Positions 52,931 to 61,563 of a stretch of DNA of 64,000 bases are shown piece by piece (the first letter of the stretch is position 1; every line of letters begins with the position of its first letter). The stretch is from Limnohabitans sp. 2KL-17 (GTDB taxonomy: Bacteria; Pseudomonadota; Gammaproteobacteria; Burkholderiales; Burkholderiaceae_C). The notes under the pieces were generated by a model. That model ran no database searches and was not told the DNA's origin. It saw only the letters and a list, made by a program, of their open reading frames with translations. The stretch is taken from positions 1-64,000 of the forward strand of contig NZ_NESK01000010.1 of assembly GCF_003063415.1 (NCBI RefSeq), given 5' to 3'. The position numbers and the translations under genes were made by a program.

Positions 52931-53678
52931 GTGTCGTCCCTTCGTCCATCGCCTGGCGCAGCTGCGCACACAGGGCATTGAAGGGGGCTGCGTAGCGCAA
53001 AGTGGCGCTGCGTGGACGAGGCAGGTCAATCGCCAGGGGCTTGGACATCGCGCCGTCCTGCATGAGGCTGACGCGATCGCCCAAATACACCGCTTCGCCA
53101 ATGTCGTGCGTGACAAACAGCACGGTGGTGCCTTCGGCCTGGCACAGCTTTAAAAAGTCGTGCTGCAGTTCGTCACGGGTGATGGCATCGAGCGCGGCAA
53201 AGGGCTCGTCCATGAACAGCACCGATGGCCGTGTGATCAGGGCGCGGGCAATGGCCACGCGGCTTTGTTGGCCCCCTGAGAGCTTGTCTGCCTTGACCTG
53301 CGACACATTTGCCAGCCCCAGGCGCTCCAGCCATTGTTCAGCCTGTCGGTGGTCGTCTGGGGTGACCGCGCGGTGCAGGCTCAAGGGCAGCAGCACGTTG
53401 TCGCGCACGTTCAACCAGTCGAGCAGTGTGGGCGCTTGAAAGACAAAGCCCATTTCTGGCAGGGGTGCCGTAACAGCGCGCTTGTTCAGCAAGACTTGGC
53501 CGTGTTGCGGCGAGAGCAACCCTGCCGCCAGTTTGAGCAAGGTGGTTTTGCCGCAGCCGCTGCGGCCGATCAGGCAATGGATTTCACCCGCAGCCATTTG
53601 CAAATTGACCGCGCTGACGGCGGCAGAACGCTCAGGGTAGGCGTAACTCACACCCAGGAGTTGCAAGAAGTTCGGCAT
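52920..53678 (-). CDS. thiZ: ABC transporter ATP-binding protein (ThiZ-like)
   Basis: 252 residues. Walker A is GRSGCGKTT, the signature LSGGQQSRV, Walker B VLFMDEPFAALD, and the H-loop VTHDIGEA. It resembles the nitrate/taurine/thiamin-precursor class. The ATG at 53678 follows the LuxC-like stop with a single base between (TGACATG), so translation is coupled. Confidence 0.9.
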   Translation of the reverse strand: MPNFLQLLGVSYAYPERSAAVSAVNLQMAAGEIHCLIGRSGCGKTTLLKLAAGLLSPQHGQVLLNKRAVTAPLPEMGFVFQAPTLLDWLNVRDNVLLPLSLHRAVTPDDHRQAEQWLERLGLANVSQVKADKLSGGQQSRVAIARALITRPSVLFMDEPFAALDAITRDELQHDFLKLCQAEGTTVLFVTHDIGEAVYLGDRVSLMQDGAMSKPLAIDLPRPRSATLRYAAPFNALCAQLRQAMDEGTTHAA

Positions 53679-53679
53679 G

Positions 53680-55209
53680 TCAAGGCGCATAGCGGGTGAA
53701 GTTTTCGGCACTGCGCTCGGTGCTGTCGTCCAGGTCCACCATGCGCACCAGGTCGAGCAGGCTGAAGCGCCCGTCGTGGTGCCAACCGGCTTCGGGTGAG
53801 GTCATGGCCCCCAGGGCGCAAATGCGCGTGACACCCACCTGGCCCAGGCGTTCGGCCAGGTGCATGAGCTCTTCGGGGGCCGCAGCCAAACCAGCGGTTT
53901 GCAAAAAATCGCGCTGCGGTGCCACCAGGGCCATCACCTCGTCCAGGCTGTCGACTGCGACCACCCAGACGTTGCGGTTGAGTGGCCCGGGTGCCAGGGG
54001 CAAGGCACGGTCGGCATACAACACGCTGCCCCATGCGGCCTGACTGGCTTGGAGGTGCTGGGGCTGGCTGGCGTCGTTCATGGCCGCCAGATCATGGGTC
54101 GCCAGCTGATTGGCCGCTAGCTTATGGACCGCCAGCTCGTGGGCCTCGCGCCACGCGCCCACCTGGGCGGCTTCTTCGATCGACAACACGCGCTGCGGCA
54201 GCTTGTGCTGCAGGGCGGCCAAGGCGCCGGCAAGGTGTTGTGAAAATTCCTGGGGGCTGATGTGCCCATTGCGCTGCACATAAAAAACATGCGGCGAATA
54301 GCAGCCTTGCTGGTCGTAACGTGCGACATCGAGTGCAGCTTGCTGCGCCAGCTTGGGCCCTTTGCTGGCCGACAGTGCGGCTGCCGACACCATGCCAAAA
54401 CTCAGCTTGTGGCCGTGCGCCAAAAAGCGGGTGGTCACTGGCACGTGCGCTTGCATGACGGCGAGGGCGGCGTTGCCCCCATAAGCCAGCACCACGTCGG
54501 CCAAGGCGAAGACGTGCTGTTCAGCGCTGTGCTCAGGTTCAGCCGAGGCTTGACCGCTTGGCCACCACACCACGGCAAAGCAGTCAGCCCAGCGGGGCTC
54601 CACCTCCACCAGCAAGCGGGCATAAAGGCTGGCAAAAATCGGCTCAGCGCTGGAGACTTTGCCAATCGCCCCCGCTTTGACCAACAAGCCCGAAACCCAG
54701 CTCCACATGGACAAGGCGGGCACATTGCCGGCCCAGACATGCAGCAACAAGTCGGGGCCAAAGGCTTTGGACCAACCGCCTTTGGTGCGGGGCTGAAATT
54801 CGTCCAGAATTTTGGGGTTGGCAAAATCTTCGGCCACAAAGCGTTGCAGTTGCAGGGCCCGAAAGGTCTGCAAAAAGCTGTTCAGGTTCAGCCGCACCAT
54901 CTCGGCGTCAAAGCCTGTGGCTTGGGGCAAAAGGCGCTCCAGCGTCTGGCGGTAAATGTCTGTGCTGTCGAGCAAGCGGGCAGTGGCGCGGTCCAAAACG
55001 CGCACGATGTCCGACACGCTCATGGTCTTCAAGTGGGCTTGGCTTGCACCCCGGATGCGCAGGGCCAGCACCGCCATTTGGCTGGGGCTGAGCTCGGGCA
55101 CATCCACTTGCATGGGCGCATGGGGGGCGCCCAGGGTCAGGCGATGCCAAGCCACATCGGCATCGCGCAATCCGGGCAGGTAGCCGGCCTTGAAGACGGG
55201 GGTGTTCAT
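53680..55209 (-). CDS. Acyl-CoA reductase, LuxC family
   Basis: 509 residues. The middle (GPDLLLHVWAGNVPALSMWS) and the following WVSGLLVKAGAIGKVSSAEP are hallmarks of the LuxC family of NAD(P)H-dependent fatty-acyl reductases, related to aldehyde dehydrogenases. The likely catalytic Cys is in QQGCYSPHVFYVQ. In luciferase operons LuxC reduces the acyl group handed over by LuxE. No lux luciferase genes are here; the partners are thiamin-precursor transporters. It overlaps the LuxE-like gene by 4 bp; ATG 55209 gives the normal N-terminus. Confidence 0.85.
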   Translation of the reverse strand: MNTPVFKAGYLPGLRDADVAWHRLTLGAPHAPMQVDVPELSPSQMAVLALRIRGASQAHLKTMSVSDIVRVLDRATARLLDSTDIYRQTLERLLPQATGFDAEMVRLNLNSFLQTFRALQLQRFVAEDFANPKILDEFQPRTKGGWSKAFGPDLLLHVWAGNVPALSMWSWVSGLLVKAGAIGKVSSAEPIFASLYARLLVEVEPRWADCFAVVWWPSGQASAEPEHSAEQHVFALADVVLAYGGNAALAVMQAHVPVTTRFLAHGHKLSFGMVSAAALSASKGPKLAQQAALDVARYDQQGCYSPHVFYVQRNGHISPQEFSQHLAGALAALQHKLPQRVLSIEEAAQVGAWREAHELAVHKLAANQLATHDLAAMNDASQPQHLQASQAAWGSVLYADRALPLAPGPLNRNVWVVAVDSLDEVMALVAPQRDFLQTAGLAAAPEELMHLAERLGQVGVTRICALGAMTSPEAGWHHDGRFSLLDLVRMVDLDDSTERSAENFTRYAP

Positions 55210-56279
55210 GCTTTGGCCGCCTGCAAAAATTCGTCCACCGCCATCGAGCAGCCTTTGGCTTGGGTGCCTTGGGCGCGCCCGAGCAAGACAAAGCCATCGC
55301 CCGTGGCCTGCCCCACGTCTTCGGTCAGGATGGTGACCACCGAGTTGTAATTGCCCAGGTCGGTGTGGGCCAAGATGCCTTGCTCGCCCGTCGCCACTTC
55401 GCGGCCAGTGAGCGGGTCCAGCAAGCGCGATCGGATCCAGTGGGGACCGCGCTTGACCGAGGGCACAGTGGGGTTGCCCGCATCGTAGAACTGGGTGCTG
55501 AGCTCGGTCATGCCGTACATGTTCAGGCACTGGTCGCGGCCGACCCCAAAGCAGGCCGATAGCTGCTCGTAAAACAAGTCCATGGGCACCTCGCGCGACT
55601 GGCCCTTGAAGCCACCCGTATCAAGCAAGCGGCTGCCGGGCGGCAATTGAAATGTCTGGCCCCGCGCTTGCAGGGCGTCCATCAGGTGCACAAAGCCGTA
55701 GCTGGCCCCCAGCAGCATGAAGGGTTCTGCCGATGCTTGCGCGGCCTCCAGGGCTTGGCACAAGGCGTCGATGCACAAACCGTTTTCGTCCAGGTAATGC
55801 CTGCTGTCGGGGGTGCCGAAGTGGGTGATCGCCAAAGCCAGGTAGTGGGCCAGTGACGAGTGGGGCATCAACACTTCGTCAGGAAACAAAACGCCCATGC
55901 GCATGCGGGTATCGCTGGGCATGACGTGCTGCGCAAAATTGCGCAGCATGGACGCGTCGTACACGGCCAGGTCGGGGTGGTGGTGTTGGCCTTTGACATC
56001 GCCGCGTGTTGTGCCGCTGGTCTTGAAGGTGCGCGTGCAGCTTTCGGGCGGCAGGCAACTGAGTGTCAGGTCCTTGAAGGCGTTGATGGGCACGGCCGGA
56101 ATGTCGCGCCAGCTTTTCACCATGCGCGGGGTTTTGCTGCGCCCCTGGCAAAAGCGCTGAAAGGGCAGGTTGTGTGCGAACTGGTGGGCAAAAACCTTGA
56201 GGGCTAGGGCATTGAATGCGTCATCGCTGCCCGTCGAGTGGTCGATGAACGCCAGAACGTCTGATGCGATGTCGGTCAT
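55206..56279 (-). CDS. Acyl-protein synthetase, LuxE family
   Basis: 357 residues, adenylate-forming. TFKTSGTTRGDVKGQHHH is the ATP-binding motif, MLLGASYGFVHLMD the region of the acyl-accepting residue, and NMYGMTELSTQFYD the second adenylation motif. LuxE activates a carboxylate as acyl-AMP and passes it, as a bound ester, to LuxC. Here it would supply the neighbouring reductase. It is 33 bp downstream of cytX. The substrate acid is unknown. Confidence 0.85.
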   Translation of the reverse strand: MTDIASDVLAFIDHSTGSDDAFNALALKVFAHQFAHNLPFQRFCQGRSKTPRMVKSWRDIPAVPINAFKDLTLSCLPPESCTRTFKTSGTTRGDVKGQHHHPDLAVYDASMLRNFAQHVMPSDTRMRMGVLFPDEVLMPHSSLAHYLALAITHFGTPDSRHYLDENGLCIDALCQALEAAQASAEPFMLLGASYGFVHLMDALQARGQTFQLPPGSRLLDTGGFKGQSREVPMDLFYEQLSACFGVGRDQCLNMYGMTELSTQFYDAGNPTVPSVKRGPHWIRSRLLDPLTGREVATGEQGILAHTDLGNYNSVVTILTEDVGQATGDGFVLLGRAQGTQAKGCSMAVDEFLQAAKA

Positions 56280-56312
56280 GCTGAAACTTTGTTGTTGGAG
56301 GGCTTTGATCGC

Positions 56313-57572
56313 TCAGTGGCTTGCGCTGCGCAGCAAGCGGGCAAGCGTGAAGGTTACGACCAGGCAGGGCAGGGCAGAGCCATACTGAGGGGCCCAGGTG
56401 GCGCATGCATGAAACACCGTCACACCCAGCACCCACAAGCCGGCGGCAACAGGTTCAATTTTTGGCGCTATCGACAGGTCTGCACTTTGAACCACCGTGC
56501 TCCACCGCCCCAAGATGACCCCGTATAGGGGCACAAACACCGAACTGAGCAAGAGTAAAAAAGGCTCCAGGCTGTGCATGGGCAATACCAAGGCCAGTGC
56601 CGTGCACAAGCCAGCCAGCAACAAGCCCCAGACACGCACCGACCAGGCAGACTTCAGACTGTTGGCAGACACGGCGCCCGAGTAGACATCGCCATAGGCA
56701 TTGTCGAGTTCATCCAGCAAGATCAAACCCAAGGCCAGCAAGCCGCCTTGTGCCAATAGCAAGACCGTGACCAGGTTGGCCCCGGGTTCTGACATGCTGG
56801 CTACCAAAAACCCCAAGGCATAGCACCATGCATTGGCTATGGCATACCCCAGCCAAGTGCCCACAAAGGTGCTGCGGCCGTGACGGCCATGGCGCGCAAA
56901 GTCTGCCACCAAGGGCAGCCAGGACACTGGCATGGCCATGACCAGGTCGATGGCAGAGAGCATGCCCATGCTGCCGTTGCCGGGGCGGTCCATGAATACG
57001 CTCAAGCCTTGGTTATTGACCATCCCGATGAAATGCCAGCTCAGCCATAAAAGGGAAGCGATCACAAGTGGCAGCCCCACGCGGCTGACAAATTGACGGA
57101 CCAGTTTGAGCATGGAGCCCATCATCAGCAGCGTCAGAACACCGCCCCACAACAGGGTTGGCCAAACAACGCCCAAGTCCAGCCCCAAGGCTTGTTGGCC
57201 AATGGCGTGGGTGCCCTCCCGCATGATGACCAGCTCAAAGGTGGTCCATCCGATCAGTTGCACGATATTGAGCAGTACAGGCAGGCGCGCAAAGGAGCTG
57301 CCGTAAACACGGTGCATCAGTCCGGCACTCGACAGGCCGCTCTCGCAGCCAAGTTTGGCAGTTGTTGCCAGCAAGGCTGAGCCCACAATGGAACCAACCA
57401 AAATCGCGATGATGGCATCACGCGTGCCCACAGCGGGCACCAGATAGGCCCCAACTTGCATGACCAGCAAGCCCACGCCAAGGCTGAACCAAAGCGCAGC
57501 ATGCGTAAAACCCGAAAAAACTCGTTCGTTTTCACGGATCGGTGTGAGGGAGGAGATGACTGTAGTTGCCAT
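56313..57572 (-). CDS. cytX: CytX-like NCS1 permease, putative hydroxymethylpyrimidine transporter
   Basis: 419 residues with about 12 membrane segments, of the nucleobase-cation-symport family 1: FSGFTHAALWFSLGVGLLVM near the start, IGWTTFELVIMREG and LPLVADFARHGRHGRSTFVG in the core. TPP-regulated NCS1 members are known as CytX and are thought to import HMP. It is the first gene after the TPP riboswitch. The alternative start is TTG 57584. Confidence 0.87.
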   Translation of the reverse strand: MATTVISSLTPIRENERVFSGFTHAALWFSLGVGLLVMQVGAYLVPAVGTRDAIIAILVGSIVGSALLATTAKLGCESGLSSAGLMHRVYGSSFARLPVLLNIVQLIGWTTFELVIMREGTHAIGQQALGLDLGVVWPTLLWGGVLTLLMMGSMLKLVRQFVSRVGLPLVIASLLWLSWHFIGMVNNQGLSVFMDRPGNGSMGMLSAIDLVMAMPVSWLPLVADFARHGRHGRSTFVGTWLGYAIANAWCYALGFLVASMSEPGANLVTVLLLAQGGLLALGLILLDELDNAYGDVYSGAVSANSLKSAWSVRVWGLLLAGLCTALALVLPMHSLEPFLLLLSSVFVPLYGVILGRWSTVVQSADLSIAPKIEPVAAGLWVLGVTVFHACATWAPQYGSALPCLVVTFTLARLLRSASH

Positions 57573-57653
57573 TGCTTTTTTCAAGTGAATGGCAGTTCGG
57601 CTGACTGGGAACGCAACAATCCTTTTGGCAATGCCTTGGGCGACGTTCTTTTG

Positions 57654-57742
57654 ACGAGCTTCCCTGCGCGAGGATTACCTCAATCAGGTTCAAAGGGACT
57701 TTCTCAGTCGGAGACCTCTCGGCCTTCAACACCCCTAGCGAA
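57654..57742 (-). promoter_or_regulatory. TPP riboswitch (THI element)
   Basis: Reading the minus strand: CTAGGGGTG, then CTGAGA, CCCTTTGAACCTGAT, GAGGTAATCCTCGCG and CAGGGAAGC in the canonical order and spacing. It is 82 bp upstream of the cytX start. When thiamin pyrophosphate is bound it should lower expression of the whole cytX to SDR operon. The expression platform (57573-57653) has no strong U-run terminator, so control may be at translation start. Confidence 0.95.
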
Positions 57743-57744
57743 TG

Positions 57745-57764
57745 CGCCGCAAAATTCTGCGGCG
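57745..57764 (-). terminator. Hairpin between the reductase gene and the riboswitch
   Basis: CGCCGCA and TGCGGCG form a 7-bp stem with a 6-nt loop 10 bp after the reductase stop. No T-run follows, so termination is uncertain; it might insulate the riboswitch from upstream transcripts. Confidence 0.4.
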
Positions 57765-57774
57765 AGGGTGAATT

Positions 57775-58812
57775 CTATGCGATGCCCAAGCGCTGGTGCA
57801 ACAAGCTGGACGTTGTCGTGTACTGCAGCAGGGTCTTTTCTGCCGGGCGCAAAAGGGCTGCAGCGCCAAAGGCGGCCAAGGTGGCTTCATGAAAGCCGCA
57901 GAGGATGAGCTTTTTCTTGCCTGGGTAGGTGTTGATGTCACCCACCGCAAAAATGCCGGGTTCGGAGGTCGCAAAGTTTTCGGTGTTGACCACCAGCTGT
58001 TTGCGTTCCATGGCCAGGCCCCATTCGGCGATGGGGCCCAATTTGGGCGACAGGCCCAGGCAGGTTTGCAAAATGTCCAGGCTGAGCCACTCGGTTTCGC
58101 CCTGCGGGTTGAGCAGCTCGAGTGCGTTCAGGCGCTGCTGCTCGGTGCGCAGGCCCGTGGCTTGTCCGGGGACAAAACGCATGCGACCAACCGTGCAGGC
58201 TTGGCGCATTTGCCCAACCAATTCAGGTGTGGCGCTGAACTGGTCTCGGCGGTGCAGCAGGGTGACGCTGGCAGCCGCTTGCGGGCCATCGAGGGCGTCC
58301 AGGCAGGTTTGCAAGGCGGCATCGCTGTCACCGGCCACCACCAGGTGTTGCCCCGCCCAGAGCTCAGGGGCCGGGTGCTCTGCAAAGACTTGGCTGCCTT
58401 CAAAGGCTTCCAGCCCGCTGAGCACCATGCGGCGCGGCACAAATGCGCCCACACCGGCCGCGATGAACAGGGTTTGGGTGTGCAAAACGGCGCCCGGTGC
58501 GGTGCGCACTTCCAGCCGCTGGTCGCTTTGCCTTTGGATGCTGCTGACGGGGTTGCCCAAATGCAGTGTGGGTTTGAAGGGCGCGATTTGTTGCTGCAGG
58601 CGCTGGATCAGCTCCAGGCCGGTGCAAACGGGAATGCCCGGAATGTCGTAGATCGGTTTGTGGGCATACAGCTCAGCGCATTGGCCACCCACGTGGGGCA
58701 GGGCGTCAACGAGGTGGCAATGGATGCCTTGCAGCCCCAACTGGAAAACCTGAAACAGGCCCACAGGGCCTGCGCCAATGACCAGCGCTTCGGAGTCGAT
58801 GGGGGTGGTCAT
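57775..58812 (-). CDS. Ferredoxin/flavodoxin-NADP reductase, thioredoxin-reductase-like type
   Basis: 345 residues. VIGAGPVGLFQVFQLGLQG binds FAD, LVDALPHVGGQCAELY follows, VVAGDSDAALQTCLDALDG binds NADP, and IFAVGDINTYPGKKKLI is the C-terminal FAD motif. The CxxC of thioredoxin reductases is absent, as in this FNR class. It lies 48 bp after fdxA and probably reduces that ferredoxin for sulfite reduction. Start ATG 58812. Confidence 0.9.
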   Translation of the reverse strand: MTTPIDSEALVIGAGPVGLFQVFQLGLQGIHCHLVDALPHVGGQCAELYAHKPIYDIPGIPVCTGLELIQRLQQQIAPFKPTLHLGNPVSSIQRQSDQRLEVRTAPGAVLHTQTLFIAAGVGAFVPRRMVLSGLEAFEGSQVFAEHPAPELWAGQHLVVAGDSDAALQTCLDALDGPQAAASVTLLHRRDQFSATPELVGQMRQACTVGRMRFVPGQATGLRTEQQRLNALELLNPQGETEWLSLDILQTCLGLSPKLGPIAEWGLAMERKQLVVNTENFATSEPGIFAVGDINTYPGKKKLILCGFHEATLAAFGAAALLRPAEKTLLQYTTTSSLLHQRLGIA

Positions 58813-58860
58813 GGCGGTCTGTTGGGGGAAAAAGGCCAAAAGGCTCGGCCCGGAGCGGGT

Positions 58861-59190
58861 TCAGCGGATCAAATGCGCCAGCTTGCCGGTCTTGTCTTTC
58901 CAGGCATCGGCATCGGGCATGGGGATCTTGCGCTTGGTGATGCTTTTCCAGCCGGGCAACAAGGCCAGCTCGGCGTTGAGTGGTGTCATGTGCTGCTGGT
59001 CGGCTGGCAGGTCTTCTTCGGCGTAGATGGCGTTCACGGGGCACTCGGGGATGCACACGGCGCAATCAATGCACTCGTCCGGGTCGATGGTCAGGAAATT
59101 CGGGCCTTCGCGAAAGCAATCCACGGGGCAAACGTCGACGCAGTCGGTGTATTTGCATTGGATACAGGATTCGGTAACAACGTGGGTCAT
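58861..59190 (-). CDS. fdxA: Ferredoxin FdxA (3Fe-4S/4Fe-4S type)
   Basis: 109 residues. The cysteines [17 protein letters not shown] and [13 protein letters not shown], with the extended C-terminal tail, are those of the seven-iron ferredoxins of proteobacteria. It lies between cysN and the ferredoxin-NADP reductase gene, forming an electron-delivery pair at the end of the sulfate-assimilation operon. Confidence 0.94.
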   Translation of the reverse strand: MTHVVTESCIQCKYTDCVDVCPVDCFREGPNFLTIDPDECIDCAVCIPECPVNAIYAEEDLPADQQHMTPLNAELALLPGWKSITKRKIPMPDADAWKDKTGKLAHLIR

Positions 59191-59254
59191 GGTGGACTCG
59201 GAAAAGGGAATGGGTACTGCCCGTGCAGCGCCAAGGGGGTGATTTTAAAGGAGA

Positions 59255-60547
59255 TCAGTTCACCAGCACGGCGCCTGAGGTTTTGTGGGTGGCGGTGTCC
59301 ACCAGCACCATCGCCCCCAGCACGCGCGAACGGGCAAAGGGCAGCGTCATCAGGGGCTCTTGCAGCGCCAATATCACGTGGCCAATGGCGTTGGGGGCCA
59401 GTTCGGTGGCTTCTTCTTCGGCCAGGGTGTTCACGTTCAGCCGGTGCACCACGCGCTGCACTTTGACCTTGACCCAGCGGTGGCCGTGCAGCGCCCAATA
59501 CAGGCGACCAGCCAACAGGGGCTCGTCGTCCATCCAGGCGATGGTGGTGCTCAATTCGCGCTGGCTTTCGGGGGCCCCAAAAAACGCCGATTTTTCGGCC
59601 AGCAGCCAGTCGCCACGTGAGACGTCCACCTCGCGGTCCAGCACGATGCCGGCGCTGTGGCCTGCGGCTTTGTTTTGGGGTTGTCGGGTGGCTGACAGCA
59701 CTTGCGAAACCACGGCGGTCTGGCCGCTCGGGAAGACCTGGAGGGTCTGGCCTGGCGCAATGCTGCCGGTGGCCACGCGGCCCCAGAACACACGGCGGCC
59801 CTGGGTGGTGACGCCGGAGTCATGGAACTTTTCGACCCACTGCACCGGAAAGCTGAAAGCCACATCGGTCTCGGCCGGCGTCACGGGCAGGTCTTCGAGG
59901 ATGCTCAAAAGGCTTGGGCCGGTGTAGCCGCACCAATCGCTTTGGCCGTGGTTGTCGGTGTCCACCACGTTCCAGCCCTTGAGGGCCGATATGGGCACCA
60001 TGGCGGTGATGCGGATGCCCGCTTCTTGGGCAAATTTTTCGAGGGCGCCTGCGATGTTTTGGTAAGCCAGTGCCGGATCGGCCACGGCGTCGAGTTTGTT
60101 GATGGCGAACACGATGGATGGCACGCGCAGCAGGTTGACCAGCAGCGCGTGGCGGCGGGTTTGCGGCAGCAGTTGCAGTGCAGGGTTGGCCCAGTCGAGC
60201 TTGATGGCGTCGACCAGCACCACAGCGGCGTCGGCACTGGATGCGGCCGTGACCATGTTGCGGGTGTACTGTTCATGGCCGGGGGCGTCACCGATGATGA
60301 ACTTGCGTGCTTCGGTGTTGAAGTAGCGGTAGGCCACGTCGATCGTGATGCCTTGTTCGCGCTCGGCGCTCAGACCATCGGTCAGCAAGGCCAGATCGGT
60401 CTCGCCCGAGCGCTGTACGCCGGCCAAGTGGTCTTGCAACACCGCCTTGGTGTCCACCAGCAGGCGGCCAATGAGGGTGCTCTTGCCGTCGTCGACCGAG
60501 CCGCAGGTGATGAACTTGAGGGCGGAAAAATGTTTGTCGTTGTGCAT
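59255..60547 (-). CDS. cysN: Sulfate adenylyltransferase subunit 1 (GTPase)
   Basis: 430 residues, EF-Tu-like. GSVDDGKSTL is the P-loop, DAPGHEQYTRN is G3 and NKLD is G4. It drives APS formation by CysD with GTP hydrolysis. The length shows that no APS kinase domain (CysC) is fused, which fits a direct APS reductase route. The start at 60547 puts the P-loop near residue 16, as in homologues. It follows cysD by 16 bp. Confidence 0.95.
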   Translation of the reverse strand: MHNDKHFSALKFITCGSVDDGKSTLIGRLLVDTKAVLQDHLAGVQRSGETDLALLTDGLSAEREQGITIDVAYRYFNTEARKFIIGDAPGHEQYTRNMVTAASSADAAVVLVDAIKLDWANPALQLLPQTRRHALLVNLLRVPSIVFAINKLDAVADPALAYQNIAGALEKFAQEAGIRITAMVPISALKGWNVVDTDNHGQSDWCGYTGPSLLSILEDLPVTPAETDVAFSFPVQWVEKFHDSGVTTQGRRVFWGRVATGSIAPGQTLQVFPSGQTAVVSQVLSATRQPQNKAAGHSAGIVLDREVDVSRGDWLLAEKSAFFGAPESQRELSTTIAWMDDEPLLAGRLYWALHGHRWVKVKVQRVVHRLNVNTLAEEEATELAPNAIGHVILALQEPLMTLPFARSRVLGAMVLVDTATHKTSGAVLVN

Positions 60548-60563
60548 GTCTTGTGCTCCCAGC

Positions 60564-61514
60564 TCAAAAATAACCGTCTTTTTTGCGCTTCTCCATGGAA
60601 GCCTCGGACGTCTTGTCGTCCATGCGCGTGGCGCCACGCTCGCTGACATCAGCGGCCAGGGTTTCGATCACGATCTGCTCGGGCGTGGCCGCCGTGCTTT
60701 CCACCGGGCAGGTGCAGGTGATGTCGCCCACGGTGCGAAAGCGCACGTTGCGGGTCACCACTTCTTCGCCGTCTTTGGGCGGGGTCAGTTCGGTCACCGG
60801 CACCAGCAGGCCCCGGCGGTCCACCACCTCGCGCTTGTGGGTGTAATAAATCGAGGGCAGGGCGATCTTTTCGCGGGCGATGTACTGCCACACATCCAGC
60901 TCGGTCCAGTTGCTGATCGGGAACACGCGAAAGTGCTCGCCCGGCTGCAGGCGCGTGTTGAACAAGGTCCACAGTTCGGGGCGCTGGGCCTTGGGCTGCC
61001 ATTGGCCAAAGCTGTCGCGGTGGCTGAAGATGCGTTCTTTGGCGCGGGCTTTTTCTTCGTCGCGGCGGGCACCGCCGATCAGCGCGTCAAAGCGAAATTC
61101 TTCAATGGCTTCGAGCAGCGTGATCGACTGGTGCACGTTGCGGCTTTCGCCCGGATGGGCCAGCCGCACGGTGCCGCGCTTCATGGAGTCTTCGACGCTG
61201 CGCACGATCAGCTCGGCCCCCAGCTCTTGGGCACGCGCGTCGCGAAAGTCGGTCACTTCCTGGAAGTTGTGGCCGGTGTCGATCATCAAGAGCGGGTAAG
61301 GAATGCGGCCACTGCCGGAAGGGCTGGTCTTGCCCCCAAAGGCTTTTTCGGCGCACTTGAGCATGACCAGCGAATCCTTGCCGCCCGAAAACAGCAGGGT
61401 GGGGCGCTCGAAAGCGGCAGCGACTTCGCGCAGGATGAAGATGGTTTCTTCTTCCAGTGCATCCAGATGGGAATTGCTCAGGGTGTGCAATTCGGTTTGT
61501 GTCATGGCGTTCAT
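60564..61514 (-). CDS. cysD: Sulfate adenylyltransferase subunit 2
   Basis: 316 residues, PP-loop ATP pyrophosphatase. LLFSGGKDSLVMLKCAEKAF holds the PP-loop, DTGHNFQEVTDFRD and RVFPISNWTELDVWQYI follow. With CysN it converts sulfate and ATP to APS. It is 49 bp downstream of cysH. A second Met (61505) is an alternative start. Confidence 0.95.
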   Translation of the reverse strand: MNAMTQTELHTLSNSHLDALEEETIFILREVAAAFERPTLLFSGGKDSLVMLKCAEKAFGGKTSPSGSGRIPYPLLMIDTGHNFQEVTDFRDARAQELGAELIVRSVEDSMKRGTVRLAHPGESRNVHQSITLLEAIEEFRFDALIGGARRDEEKARAKERIFSHRDSFGQWQPKAQRPELWTLFNTRLQPGEHFRVFPISNWTELDVWQYIAREKIALPSIYYTHKREVVDRRGLLVPVTELTPPKDGEEVVTRNVRFRTVGDITCTCPVESTAATPEQIVIETLAADVSERGATRMDDKTSEASMEKRKKDGYF

Positions 61515-61563
61515 GTTGGTTTCTCTTCAAATGGGGTCAAGGCGTTTCGGGGCTGACCCCCCG

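Noticed and set aside
53680-56279. A bioluminescence (lux) operon
   Set aside because: LuxC- and LuxE-like proteins are present but there are no luxA, luxB or luxD genes, and the transcript begins with a TPP riboswitch.
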